A DNA stretch of 64,000 nt, taken from assembly GCA_903908595.1 (NCBI GenBank), contig CAIVSN010000132.1, positions 1 to 64,000 of the forward strand, written 5' to 3'. Positions 46,580 to 56,541 of the stretch are shown here, piece by piece. Position 1 is the first letter of the stretch. Every line of letters starts with the position of its first letter. Origin of the DNA: an uncultured bacterium. Lineage in GTDB: Bacteria > Patescibacteriota > Gracilibacteria > BD1-5 > UBA2023. The translations under genes and the position numbers were made by a program. The notes under the pieces are model-generated. The model was not told the DNA's origin and ran no database searches. It saw nothing but the letters and a program-made list of their open reading frames with translations.

Positions 46580-47233
46580 ATGGCGGTTACAAAAGCTAGA
46601 AAATGAGAAATCCTCGCGACTCTCGAAGCCCACATCAAAGACGCTCAAGCCATCGCATTCACGAGCAATCAGAAGCTTACGGTTCTCGATGTCAGCAAGA
46701 TGAAGAACGATCTCCGTAAGGAAAACGCGGTATACATGGTAGCCAAGAAAACGCTCATCTGCCTCGCGATGAAAAACGTTCTCGGTGCCGAAATCGACAT
46801 CAATACCCTTCCCGGTGCGGTTGCCATCCTCATTGCCAAAGGCGATAAGGTTGCGCCTCTCGGAATCGTCAACAAGTACGCGTTCGAACTCCGGAAGGAA
46901 GAAAAAATCAAATTCGTCGGGGGATATATGGACGGACGGGTCCTCGGTGCCGTGGAAACCACGAAACTCGCGAGCCTCCCTTCGCGGGAAGTCCTCCTTG
47001 CGAAACTCCTCGGTTCCATGATGTCTCCGCTTTCCGCTCTCGCTCGATTCTTCGACGGCGCGAAAACCGAGATGGGCGCGAAGGGCGCGGCAACGGTCGG
47101 CGATCTCGCCAAGCTTGTTGCAGCCGATGCTCCCGCTCCGGTTGAAACGGTGGAAGCCCCGGTGGTTGCCGATGTAGCAACAGTCGAGTCCCCTGCAGCC
47201 ACAGCGGCTCCGGAAGTTCCAGCAGCAGAATAA
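46580..47233 (+). CDS. rplJ: 50S ribosomal protein L10 (UGA=Gly at codon 9)
   Basis: MAVTKARK-[TGA]-EILATLEAHIKDAQAIAFTSNQKLTV... located before rplL. Confidence 0.92.
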
Positions 47234-47311
47234 TTTCGTCTGAAGCTCCCCCTCGCGGGTGGCTTCGACGAGGATATTCCTCGCAAAACGCTACTTCATT
47301 ACTTTCACATT

Positions 47312-47689
47312 ATGTCTGACGTCACGCTCAGCGCTAACGCGCAAAAAATCATGGACCTCGTAGAAGGTCTCACTATCGTCGAACTCGCCGATCTCGTTTC
47401 CGCCATGGAAACCAAGTTCGGGGTTTCCGCTGCCGCACCGGTTGCCGCTGCCGGAGCCGGAGTCGTAGAAGAAGAGGAAAAAACCACGGTCAACGTCAAT
47501 CTCGTTTCCGCGGGAGGTTCAAAAATCGCCGTAATCAAGGTTATCCGAGAAATTACCGGCCTCGGCCTTGCCGAAGCAAAGGCCCTCGCCGATGCAGGAG
47601 GAGCCATCAAGGAAAACATCGAACGTCCCGACGCTGAAAAAATCAAAGCATCCCTGGAAGCAGCCGGAGCCACCGTTGAAATCAAGTAG
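47312..47689 (+). CDS. rplL: 50S ribosomal protein L7/L12
   Basis: KTTVNVNLVSAGGSKIAVIKVIREITGLGLAEAKALADAGGAIKENI. Confidence 0.97.
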   Translation: MSDVTLSANAQKIMDLVEGLTIVELADLVSAMETKFGVSAAAPVAAAGAGVVEEEEKTTVNVNLVSAGGSKIAVIKVIREITGLGLAEAKALADAGGAIKENIERPDAEKIKASLEAAGATVEIK

Positions 47690-47716
47690 TTTTCGGTTTC
47701 GCATTTTTCAAAACCG

Positions 47717-47746
47717 AAAAAATCTCCGGTCGCCCGGAGATTTTTT
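47717..47746 (+). terminator. Intrinsic terminator after rplL
   Basis: AAAAAATCTCCGG-TCGC-CCGGAGATTTTTT. Confidence 0.85.
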
Positions 47747-47781
47747 CGTAACTTCCTCGGCATCCCCCACGGAATGAGCGA

Positions 47782-48762
47782 TTAGAAAATATGGGATTTG
47801 AAAATATCGAGGATTTCATCGAGGGGGAACGAATCCGAAAACGCTCCGCTCGCGAGCCTATGCCCTCCGCCTCAGAATTTTCCGGCAAGGGGCCGCATGT
47901 CGTAGGCTTCGTCTTTGGAACGGAACGACATCCTGTATCCTCCCTTTCCGGTTTCTTTGAGAAGTATGACGTATTTGGCCTTTACGGACCGGAGATAGTC
48001 GTTGACCAGTTCGTTCCCGAGGCTGTCAATGGAAATGCTTCTCCGATCGAGCATTTCCCGGGTTACGATGCCGATGACCCCTTCGCCGTCGCGAATGGGC
48101 GTAAGCGCGGCAAGGACTTCCCCATACAATCCAACGTACGCCGGCAGAGTGCTCTGGTACATATTCCGTATCAATCGGTTGTGGTCGGCTCAGAACTCCA
48201 TCATCTTGGCGGCGAATCGGTATCCCTCCGCGGAAGTGTTCGCGTTGCGGAAACACTCGGTATCGTAATAGAGCCCAAGCAAGAGGTACGTTGCCATGTT
48301 TTTGTTGATGCACTGGGGTCCGAAACCAAATTCCAGAAGCCTGGCCACCATCATCGTTGCGGAAGTGTTCTCATATCCGCAGGTCGACCAACAGACATCC
48401 CCGTAGCACGAGGCATGGTGATCGACGTTCACGATCGGCGCAAGCTGGAAAAGTTCCGGATTATCCGTATAGACGTTTCCGAGCATCTCGAACGAACCCG
48501 TATCGCATATGAACACCGCGTCATACTGTTTCTCGGGGACCTTCGTCAGGACGCGGCCAGACACCCCAAGATAATCGTACAGGGTGGACAGGGGCTTCTC
48601 GTTCACGATGACGGCATCCTTGCCCTGAGCGGCCGCCAAATCCTGGAGCGCCAACAGGCAACCGAGCGCGTCCCCGTCCAAATTGGAGGCTCACGTCAGC
48701 AAAATGGACCGGCTGGAAGTCCACAATTCGAGGATTTTATCAATGATAACTTGATGTTTCAT
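47782..48762 (-). CDS. DHH/DHHA1 phosphoesterase (NrnA-like), UGA=Gly
   Basis: NLDGDALGCLLALQ, VNVDHHASC, RPLAGKF-[TGA]-GGGHRLASGAF. Confidence 0.9.
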
Positions 48763-48815
48763 GCCTTTAAACTAAAGTGTGACGGATTATAGTAGCAAAA
48801 GTCAACCCCCTGTCA

Positions 48816-49427
48816 ATGAAAAAGAAAACAATCGGGCAATATATCGTCCAAGACGTATGGTTTTTGGAGGCGAAAAAGCTCGGGTACCGGGCCCGCAGCG
48901 CCTTCAAGCTCCTCGAAATCCAGGAACAGTTCGACATCATCAAGCCCGGGATGAGCGTCCTCGACGTCGCCTCGGCGCCCGGGAGCTTCCTCCAAGTCAT
49001 CTCCAAGATCATCGGGCCGGAAGGCCTCGCGGTCGGGGTCGACCTCCAGAAGATCAAATCCCTCGGCCGCCCGAACGTGAAACTCCTCCAGGGAGATATT
49101 TTCGACGCGCCGAAAATCGCGGCATTCTGCGAATCCATCGGGGTGAAGCAATTCGACCTGGTCACTTCGGATATCGCGCCGAATACGACGGGAATGAAGG
49201 GTGTCGACCAATACCGATCCATCGAGCTCAACATCGAAATCCTGAAATTCGCGGACCCCTGGCTGAAAATGGGCGGGAATATCGTGCTCAAGGTATTCGT
49301 CGGGGAGGACATCCAGGAATTGATTACTCCGATCAAACAGAGATACACCACTTTGAAGCGTATCAAGCCGAGGGCGTGTCGGGAACGGAGTTTCGAGGAA
49401 TATTTCGTGTGTTTGGGGAAGAAGTAA
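48816..49427 (+). CDS. rlmE: 23S rRNA 2'-O-methyltransferase RlmE/FtsJ
   Basis: GYRARSAFKLLEIQEQF, VLDVASAPGSFLQV, VTSDIAPNTTG. Confidence 0.93.
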   Translation: MKKKTIGQYIVQDVWFLEAKKLGYRARSAFKLLEIQEQFDIIKPGMSVLDVASAPGSFLQVISKIIGPEGLAVGVDLQKIKSLGRPNVKLLQGDIFDAPKIAAFCESIGVKQFDLVTSDIAPNTTGMKGVDQYRSIELNIEILKFADPWLKMGGNIVLKVFVGEDIQELITPIKQRYTTLKRIKPRACRERSFEEYFVCLGKK

Positions 49428-49444
49428 AAAACGTTCGAAAAAAA

Positions 49445-49477
49445 TCTCCCTTCGGATATCCGAAGGGAGATTTTTTT
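49445..49477. terminator. Bidirectional intrinsic terminator
   Basis: TCTCCCTTCGGATATCCGAAGGGAGATTTTTTT between convergent genes. Confidence 0.85.
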
Positions 49478-49483
49478 ACCGTA

Positions 49484-51460
49484 TTAGCTCGCGCTGGATG
49501 GGAAGCTCCGTCCAGTTCCCCAGATGAGTCGGACGGCTCAGCCGCCGCCGGGGCCTCCGCCATAAGAAGTGCCGGAACCTCCACCGCCTCCGCCGGGGAA
49601 TCATCCGGTAATGGTCTTGTATCCGCTTTGTCCACTACCTTCTCATCCAACGCCATCCGTACCCGTCCCATTTGCCGGCGATCCACCCCTTCCGCCAAAA
49701 TACTGTCAATTAGCAGCGCCACTGGCGCCTTGTCCATATATTCAAACGCCGCCTCCGGCAGGAACTCCATGAGTGGATGAGTAATATCAACCTCCTGCTC
49801 AACCTCCTCCAGCTGGTGCCGAAATTCCGCCGCTCACACCACCAGCATATGTATCAGCTCAATTACCCGAGTATCACCCCGCGCCAGCACCACCATAATT
49901 CCACGATCAATCCCAAGCCCCATTCCCTCCTCGACCCCCGCCGTTTCCAATGTATCCTCCTCCATAACCATTAGTGGAATTCGTCGATCCGTTCCCTCCC
50001 CTCCCCCCTCAATATCCGACCACGGTCGACATATCCTTGAAATACGAGTTCCCTCCTTCCGATCCGGCATTATACGCATTTGACATAGACGCGCCTCCGA
50101 CCCCGACCACGACGGTATACGTCGTCCCGGATCCAAGCACGATGCCATTTTTCCAACCCAATCCTCCGCCTCCGCCTCCGCCGCTCGACCAGGTATATCC
50201 GCCTCCGCCACCGCCTCCGACCGCCACCGCGCAGACGGTCAAGTCACTCGACAAAGTAAAGGTATACGTACCGGCCGTAATGTATTTGATCCCTTTGGTT
50301 TCGCACGTGGCTCCCGATGGGCAGGAACAGGATCATCCGATAGGAAGCCCCACGTCGCAAGTCCACTGGCAGGTTCATGACTCGGGAACCGAGGCGTATC
50401 CGGCGGTTGCCGAATTCAAAGTAGCTGCGCTGCTCGTGCTATACGTCGTCGTCCCGTTCGCAAAAACGGCGCCGCTCGGAAGGCCGGTACACGATCCCGA
50501 CTGGCTCGTCGGACCCGTGCCGCTGCTGCTCGTCCCCACGCTTCCCCCGAACTGGGCGACGACCACGCTCGTCGCGAAATTGAGCAAAGCGCCGGAATCG
50601 GTCGTCGCGACAAGCGCGGCGATATTCTGGTTGCCCCTGATATCGGAAGTCGAATACGCGTTCCGCATGGCGACCATCATGGAAAGCATGTCCGTGCTGC
50701 TGCTCGGAAGCCCGCTCGGATTCGACTGGGTTTTCGAACCGGTAAACACCACGGAGTTCGGATTGAAGGAACTCGCGCTTTTCAACGCCTTGCCATTGAA
50801 AACGAGCGTGCCGGAGAGCGCGTTGTTCCCTCGAATCTCGATGGGAACGCTGACCGTTCCGGTATTCGTCAGGATGCTCGGCACCGCGATGACGTAGACG
50901 GCGGATCCGACGGTAACCTTGGCGGTGATGCCGCCGAAGTTTCCCCGGACGTAGGCTATCGTGGGATTTCCGGCATCGGCATGCGCGGTCGAAACCATCG
51001 GAATCGCATTGGATGCCGACTGGTTCAGCTCCCCTTCGTACTCCGCCTTCAACTGGTACGCCTTCCCTTCGGCGAGGGAGGAGTAGCCGTACTCGGTATT
51101 CTTCATCGGATCCAATGGCTTCTTGTTGATCCCGCCTCCCGCGATAGCGCCCTTAAAGTACTGCAAAACGTTCGGTCAGACGGTCCCCTGGTTCCAAATC
51201 ACCCCGCCCGAATAGGTAACGGGGAAAGAATTGTCCGGCACCGGATAGGAACCGGAAACGACCTGCGAAAGGTCCAAGGACTTGGAAACCTGGGCAAGAT
51301 CCCCGATCCGGGCGGAATCCCTCGCTTTGGAGGAATACCCGCCTATCGCGAGGAACCCGATGGTACCGAGGATTGCGAGGATCGTGATAACCACGATTAG
51401 CTCGACGAGGGTAAACCCTTTGAACTTCCGAGATGGGGAAGTTTTTTTGTCGTTGGCCAT
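49484..51460 (-). CDS. Large type IV prepilin-like protein (pilin copy 3) with Gly-rich C-terminal domain, ~14 in-frame UGA
   Basis: MANDKKTSPSRKFKGFTLVELIVVITILAILGTIGFLAIGGYSSKARDSARIGDL; 659 codons in one frame to TAA; tail ...GSGTSYGGGPGGG-[TGA]-AVRLIWGTGRSFPSSAS. Confidence 0.85.
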
Positions 51461-51647
51461 AGAAGATATGGTAACAAAATAAAAATGCCAGTCGAATCCC
51501 ATACTACCACAATCATAGCGGGAAGCAAGAGAAAACGGATATTCTGAACGAACCGAGAAGAAAATCAAGCCAATCCAAATTGACAACCGCACCATTTCCA
51601 CGACAATCGCATAGGTCGAACTCACCCCACAAATAGGAGAAATTACC

Positions 51648-52034
51648 ATGGTAGCCCAACTACTTTATGCGGATTTTGCCAAACGAGATTCGTTCGGTTT
51701 TCGAAGGAAACACGCTGTAGAAACGATCGACATCAACGAAAGGAAACTGGATCCTTCATTCCGCCTGAGAGTCAATCTCCGCCGCTTCGAAGACGTATCA
51801 AAGCGGAGCGCGGACGGAATATCGGAAATCTGGAGTGCCAACGCCTGCCGGAACATCACGATGACCAAAGCTCTCCAAGAAGGCGTAAGCGCTTTCTGGA
51901 TCACTTGGTTCAAAGGGGTTTCGGAAGCCGTGCAAGCCTATTCCCGGGCGCTGAAAGCCACGGGGAACCCTTCCCGGTTCATACTGGGACGGTCGGAAGA
52001 CCGACACGTCCTCTACGTGCGGTTCCACCGGTAA
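51648..52034 (+). CDS. Small protein of unknown function, paralog A
   Basis: AGGAGAAATTACC RBS-like leader; FRLRVNLRRFEDVSKRSADGISEIW...ITMTKALQEGVSAFWITWFKGVS. Confidence 0.75.
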   Translation: MVAQLLYADFAKRDSFGFRRKHAVETIDINERKLDPSFRLRVNLRRFEDVSKRSADGISEIWSANACRNITMTKALQEGVSAFWITWFKGVSEAVQAYSRALKATGNPSRFILGRSEDRHVLYVRFHR

Positions 52035-52110
52035 TACGCCGTTCGTAATCCCGATGGAAGACAATGACCCCCGCGTCGTTCGAAAGAACGATCGCATGGG
52101 GCAACCAAAG

Positions 52111-52138
52111 AAAATCCCCGATCCGTTCGGGGATTTTT
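52111..52138 (+). terminator. Intrinsic terminator
   Basis: AAAATCCCCG-ATCCGTT-CGGGGATTTTT. Confidence 0.8.
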
Positions 52139-52231
52139 CCAATTCCCGCCGATTGTAAAATAAAATTTGACATTATTGAAATAATCATAACAATCGGCTT
52201 TGCCAAATTAACCCAAAATAGGAGAATTACC

Positions 52232-52612
52232 ATGGCAAGCCAAAAAAATGCGGATTTTCGCAATAATGACCCCTCCGGCTCACGTCGGAATCAGATGCTG
52301 GAAACAATGGATTTCAATGACAGCATGGAAGATCAGAAGTTCCAAATGAAGATCAGGTTGCGTCAGTATGAAAGCCTGACAAAATGCTGCGCGATCGGCC
52401 TTTCTGAAAAATTGTGCAAAAAGACGGGTATGAACGACACGATGACCAAGATTATCCAAGAAGGCGTAAACGCCTTTTGGAAACACTGGTTCAAAGGGGT
52501 TTCTATCACGGTTAACGCGTGTTCCGACGCCAGCAGATCATTGGGAATCCCTTCCCAATCGTTGCTCGGTCGCCCGGGATTCTGACACCCGATTTTCGCC
52601 CGATTAAAATAA
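52232..52612 (+). CDS. Small protein of unknown function, paralog B (UGA=Gly near C-terminus)
   Basis: AGGAGAATTACC leader; FQMKIRLRQYESLTKCCAIGLSEKL...DTMTKIIQEGVNAFWKHWFKGVS; continues GF-[TGA]-HPIFARLK to TAA. Confidence 0.72.
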
Positions 52613-52683
52613 TCGCCGTCGGAAATTCGTCCAAAAAAAACAATCCCTGATGGCATTCGTAAGAATTGCCCTTCGGGATACCC

Positions 52684-52712
52684 AAAAAATCCGGCTCGAT
52701 CCGGATTTTTTT
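52684..52712 (+). terminator. Intrinsic terminator
   Basis: AAAAAATCCGG-CTCGAT-CCGGATTTTTTT. Confidence 0.8.
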
Positions 52713-52771
52713 ATTGGCGTCCGATTTGAAGGAGGCAATCCACGACTATTCACAAATGATTCCGTCCAATC

Positions 52772-52800
52772 AAAAAACCCTTCCGTTCCGGAAGGGTTTT
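52772..52800. terminator. Bidirectional terminator-like hairpin
   Basis: AAAAAACCCTTCCG-TT-CCGGAAGGGTTTT. Confidence 0.75.
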
Positions 52801-52818
52801 GCAATACATCTCCGTCGG

Positions 52819-53868
52819 TTATTTCGCGGCAAGCATTGTGTCAATCATGGTTTCGAAGTTTGCCGCAGGGGCAGCTCCGGAAACGATGTCGAATGACTTG
52901 GTCGCGTTATTTATTACCATAGTGGACGGAGTACCGTTGATCTTCAAGGCGAGCGCCTCAGTAGTATAGCTCTTATAGAGGGTTTCGGTTTCCTTTCCAT
53001 TGTAGCAAGAATCGAATTTCTTCTGATCTACGCCGACTTCCTTGGCCAAAGAGGAGAGTTGGTCGACCGGGAACACGACCTGGGTCTGGTATTCGGATTT
53101 GTCCATGATCGTATTGTAGTACTTGGAGTACTTCTCGGCACCGCCAAGCCTACCCACACAAAGGGATGCCCACCCTTTCTGGTCGGAACCTGGATGACGG
53201 GCGAGATTCAACGGTTTGAAAATCACGTTGATTTTGTCTCCGTATTTCTTCTTGAGAGAATCGATAGTCCCGTTCTTCTTCTGCATGATACAATACGGGC
53301 ACTCGAGATCGGAATATTCCACGAGAGTAAGTACCGCCTTGGAATTGCCTTCCACGTAGGAATCCTTGAAGATTCCGGCGTATTGCGTGTCCGTAAGCGT
53401 CTTGCTTGCGGAAGGAGCAGTAGTATCGGCGCTTGGATTGGCAGCGGTTCCTCCTTCGAGGGATTTGATCTGCTCTTCGAGCTTTTGCTTCTGGCCTTGC
53501 GCTTGGAGCTTCTGAAGCTTCATATAGAGATCATAAATATCCTTTCCTCCAGCTTGGTCGTACTGGATCTGCTTGAGGGTTTCCGCAACCGCATCCACAT
53601 TCGCGTTAGAAACCGTTGGTATCGTCGTGTTCGTGGCGTTCGTCGTGTTCGTGGTATTCGTCGGCTTGATCGAGTTGGCAGCCGCACGCGCAAGGTACCA
53701 ATTGGTACTGATATTCAAAACGGTACACACGACGATAAGCAAGGCTATAAGGCTGTTTCCCCCGCTTTCTCCGCTGGAGCAAGAATCATTTGAGCCGGAA
53801 TACGAAGGAGGTGTCCCCCGTGAGGGGTTTATCTGATCCGCTAGACCGGTGTTTGTTGTTTTAGCCAT
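52819..53868 (-). CDS. DsbA-like membrane-anchored thiol oxidoreductase
   Basis: LVEYSDLECPYCIMQKK; FKPLNLARHPGSDQKGWASLC; INGTPSTMV; N-terminal TM and TNTTNTTNATNTT linker. Confidence 0.88.
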   Translation of the reverse strand: MAKTTNTGLADQINPSRGTPPSYSGSNDSCSSGESGGNSLIALLIVVCTVLNISTNWYLARAAANSIKPTNTTNTTNATNTTIPTVSNANVDAVAETLKQIQYDQAGGKDIYDLYMKLQKLQAQGQKQKLEEQIKSLEGGTAANPSADTTAPSASKTLTDTQYAGIFKDSYVEGNSKAVLTLVEYSDLECPYCIMQKKNGTIDSLKKKYGDKINVIFKPLNLARHPGSDQKGWASLCVGRLGGAEKYSKYYNTIMDKSEYQTQVVFPVDQLSSLAKEVGVDQKKFDSCYNGKETETLYKSYTTEALALKINGTPSTMVINNATKSFDIVSGAAPAANFETMIDTMLAAK

Positions 53869-53914
53869 AAAAAAAATTATATATAAAAAAATACAGCCAA
53901 ATCGTATCCAAAAA

Positions 53915-54901
53915 TTATTTTTTGGCAAATCGAGTCATCTCGTAGTGTCAGCGAACCCCGATCATCGCGGCATTGTCCATGCTGTAGAGCCTTTTCACCG
54001 GAGCGAAGAACTTATATCATGCTCTTTTCGCGAGTTTTTCGAGGGAACACCTTAAGAAATCATTAGCGCTCACGCCCCCGGCAAGCATAATCGTGGCAAC
54101 TCCCGTCTTTTTGGCCGCCCTATCGATCTTGGCAACGAGGACGGATACAATGGATTGTTCGAATTCGAAGGCGATTTCCCGGAGATCCGATTCGGTCAGG
54201 ATTCCGGCGTTTGCTGCCCGGCGCGACTCGATTTCCCGACGGACCGCGCTCTTGAGCCCAGAAAAAGAAAAATCCAAACTATCGGCTTCCAACAGGGGAA
54301 TCGGGAAAATTCGCCGAAACGTTCCGGAGTATTCTCCCGCGTACTTCGCGACGATCGGACCCCCGGGAAATCCGAGTCCCATGGCTTTCGCGACCTTGTC
54401 GAAGGCCTCCCCTGCCGCGTCGTCCCGGGTTTGTCCCAGGAGTTCCCATTCATAGGGGCTTTTCCACAGATACAGCTCGTTGTGGCCTCAGGATACGGTC
54501 AGCACTACCGCCGGAAACGGGATGTCCCCGATCCCTCGCTCCAAGAGATTCGCAAAAATATGCCCCTCGATATGGTGGATCCATTGCAAGGGGATCCCCA
54601 GGCCATACGACAGGGTTTTCGCTACGGTTTTCCCTACCATAAGGGAAGGAAGGAGTCCCGGTTCGCTCGTACAATCGATGTACCCTATGTCCCGGAGCGT
54701 TACTCCCCCGGCTTGCAAGACTTCGTCCAAGACCTCAAAAATAACGTTCGCATGTAGCCGGGCAGCGACTTCCGGCACTACTCCCTGGGTCGCGAGGTGT
54801 TCGGTCAATTGCGACCGGGTCACCATTTGTATTACCCGGTCGTCGTCCATGAGGGCGATGGATGTATCGTCGCACGAGGTTTCGAATGCGAGGTGCAGCA
54901 T
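53915..54901 (-). CDS. tsaD: tRNA threonylcarbamoyladenosine biosynthesis protein TsaD (3 UGA=Gly)
   Basis: LAFETSCDDTSIAL, IHHIEGHIFAN, VVLTVS-[TGA]-GHNELYLW, MLAGGVSANDFLR, YSMDNAAMIGVR-[TGA]. Confidence 0.95.
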
Positions 54902-56541
54902 TATTTTTCGATGATGAACTTGATGTTGTCGATATTGGATGAGATACGGGTCAGCCAAAACGGGGAAAGGCGGATATTTACGTTCGCGATGCTTTTTTCG
55001 GTCTGGAGGACGGAGAGGGCTTCTTCGACGGTCTGCCCGGCGATGAGATTTTTGAGTCGCTTGGTAATGGCATTCGCGTCGTCCTCGAAATTATAGGAAA
55101 TCGTGGAAGAAAGTTCCGTCGTGCCCCGGAGCACGAATTTCGGAGCGTCGGCCCGGCTCAGGATGGTCGTGATCTTGAGGCTTTCCGGAAGGATTTCGTG
55201 GAGTCGTTCGGTCCCGTAGAGGAGTCGTTCGTTCATGAGGGCCCGAAGGTAGCTCAACGCGGTATCCTTGTTGTATACATACGAAGTGATCGTCACCGAG
55301 GCCCTGATATGGATTTCGGAACGGCGGTCTCCGACTTTGATGCCATCGAGGAGCTCGATGGTTGGTTCGCCGTACTTGATGGTTTCAGGAACGTCGAGGA
55401 CTTCCAAGTTTTTTCCGGAAACCGAATTCTTCTGCGCGATTTCCGCCTTGAGATCGTCCAGCGCCTTCCTCCGGACCTTGTCGGCCATAATGGACCTGGA
55501 ACGGGTGATTTCGTCGGCGGTCACGATCTTGAGAGTCGGATTCTGTCCTCCGGCAAAATTGGAAACCGCCTTGGCATAAATCTTGTCCCGGTTGAATTTG
55601 AGGCCCGGAATATCGAGAAGCGTGCCTTCCTTGATGTTTCCCCGCTCGCCGATGAGCTCGCCGGCAGTATCGTATCCGTCCGCGATCAGTATCGTTTTGG
55701 CCTTGCCGATGGAGACTTCCTCCCCGGTGGTTTTCGTGGGCGGAACCTTGACCCATTCCTGGCTCCGGTAGATCAGTCCTTCGGGGGTGACGAACCGGGA
55801 ATTCGGCCGGAACACCTGTTCGGAAGTCATTTCGTTGTATACTTCGACCTCCCCCTTCGCCGCTCGGACGCTCGCCGTATCGAAGGTGGAAATATTGAAA
55901 ATCTCGTCGATGTTCACCGTTTTTTCCATGCGTTCCACGGCGATGATCGGTCGGGTATCGAGCACCGATTCCGCCTCGTTTTCGGAGTAGAGGAGATTTT
56001 GGGAAACCGTCTTGATCGCGAAGTCCGGCGTGATGTATATGAACGTCTTGGAAACGGCGAAATAGAAAATAAACGCGAGGAGGGAAACGGAAAGGATGAG
56101 TCCCGCAATCAGGAGGAGCAGGTTCGTTTCGACGACCAGCCCTTGGTTGTACTTGAGCGTTTTCGGCTTTTTCTTCTTCGATTGGTATTTGAGTTTGGAA
56201 ATCCCCTTCTTGACCTCGTACCACAGGTATTCGAGCGAGGTGAAATTATGGCGGAGGACGTGGATTTTGGAATATTCCTGCTCGAATTCTATCGACTCGG
56301 CCTTTGGGTATACCCGGATTCCAACGCGCTCCGCAATGCGCTTCATGGCCGGGTCTGAGCTGACGATCTGGAATTTTTTTCCCGAAAAACGGTCGACGAG
56401 CAACCGCAGTCCGAAACTGCTGTGAAATACCCCGGGTTCGGAAATTTCCAAGGTAATGACGGCTTCTTCAAGGGTATCGATATGGGCGAATGCCTCGACG
56501 ATATCCCAATGCGGATCGACAACGAGACGGTCTTTACTCAT
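54901..56541 (-). CDS. Conserved single-TM protein (baseplate J-like candidate)
   Basis: Intact 546-aa ORF; TM LLLLIAGLILSVSLLAFIFYFAV; stop overlaps tsaD start (TAATG). Confidence 0.6.
   Translation of the reverse strand: MSKDRLVVDPHWDIVEAFAHIDTLEEAVITLEISEPGVFHSSFGLRLLVDRFSGKKFQIVSSDPAMKRIAERVGIRVYPKAESIEFEQEYSKIHVLRHNFTSLEYLWYEVKKGISKLKYQSKKKKPKTLKYNQGLVVETNLLLLIAGLILSVSLLAFIFYFAVSKTFIYITPDFAIKTVSQNLLYSENEAESVLDTRPIIAVERMEKTVNIDEIFNISTFDTASVRAAKGEVEVYNEMTSEQVFRPNSRFVTPEGLIYRSQEWVKVPPTKTTGEEVSIGKAKTILIADGYDTAGELIGERGNIKEGTLLDIPGLKFNRDKIYAKAVSNFAGGQNPTLKIVTADEITRSRSIMADKVRRKALDDLKAEIAQKNSVSGKNLEVLDVPETIKYGEPTIELLDGIKVGDRRSEIHIRASVTITSYVYNKDTALSYLRALMNERLLYGTERLHEILPESLKITTILSRADAPKFVLRGTTELSSTISYNFEDDANAITKRLKNLIAGQTVEEALSVLQTEKSIANVNIRLSPFWLTRISSNIDNIKFIIEK

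Noticed and set aside
51648-52612. Toxin-antitoxin pair
   Set aside because: The two small genes are paralogs of each other, each with its own leader and terminator, unlike a TA operon.
53580-53700. Asn/Thr repeat (TNTTNTTNATNTT) as a phase-variable microsatellite
   Set aside because: Imperfect codon-level repeat in a linker; unit length multiple of 3, so no frame switching expected.
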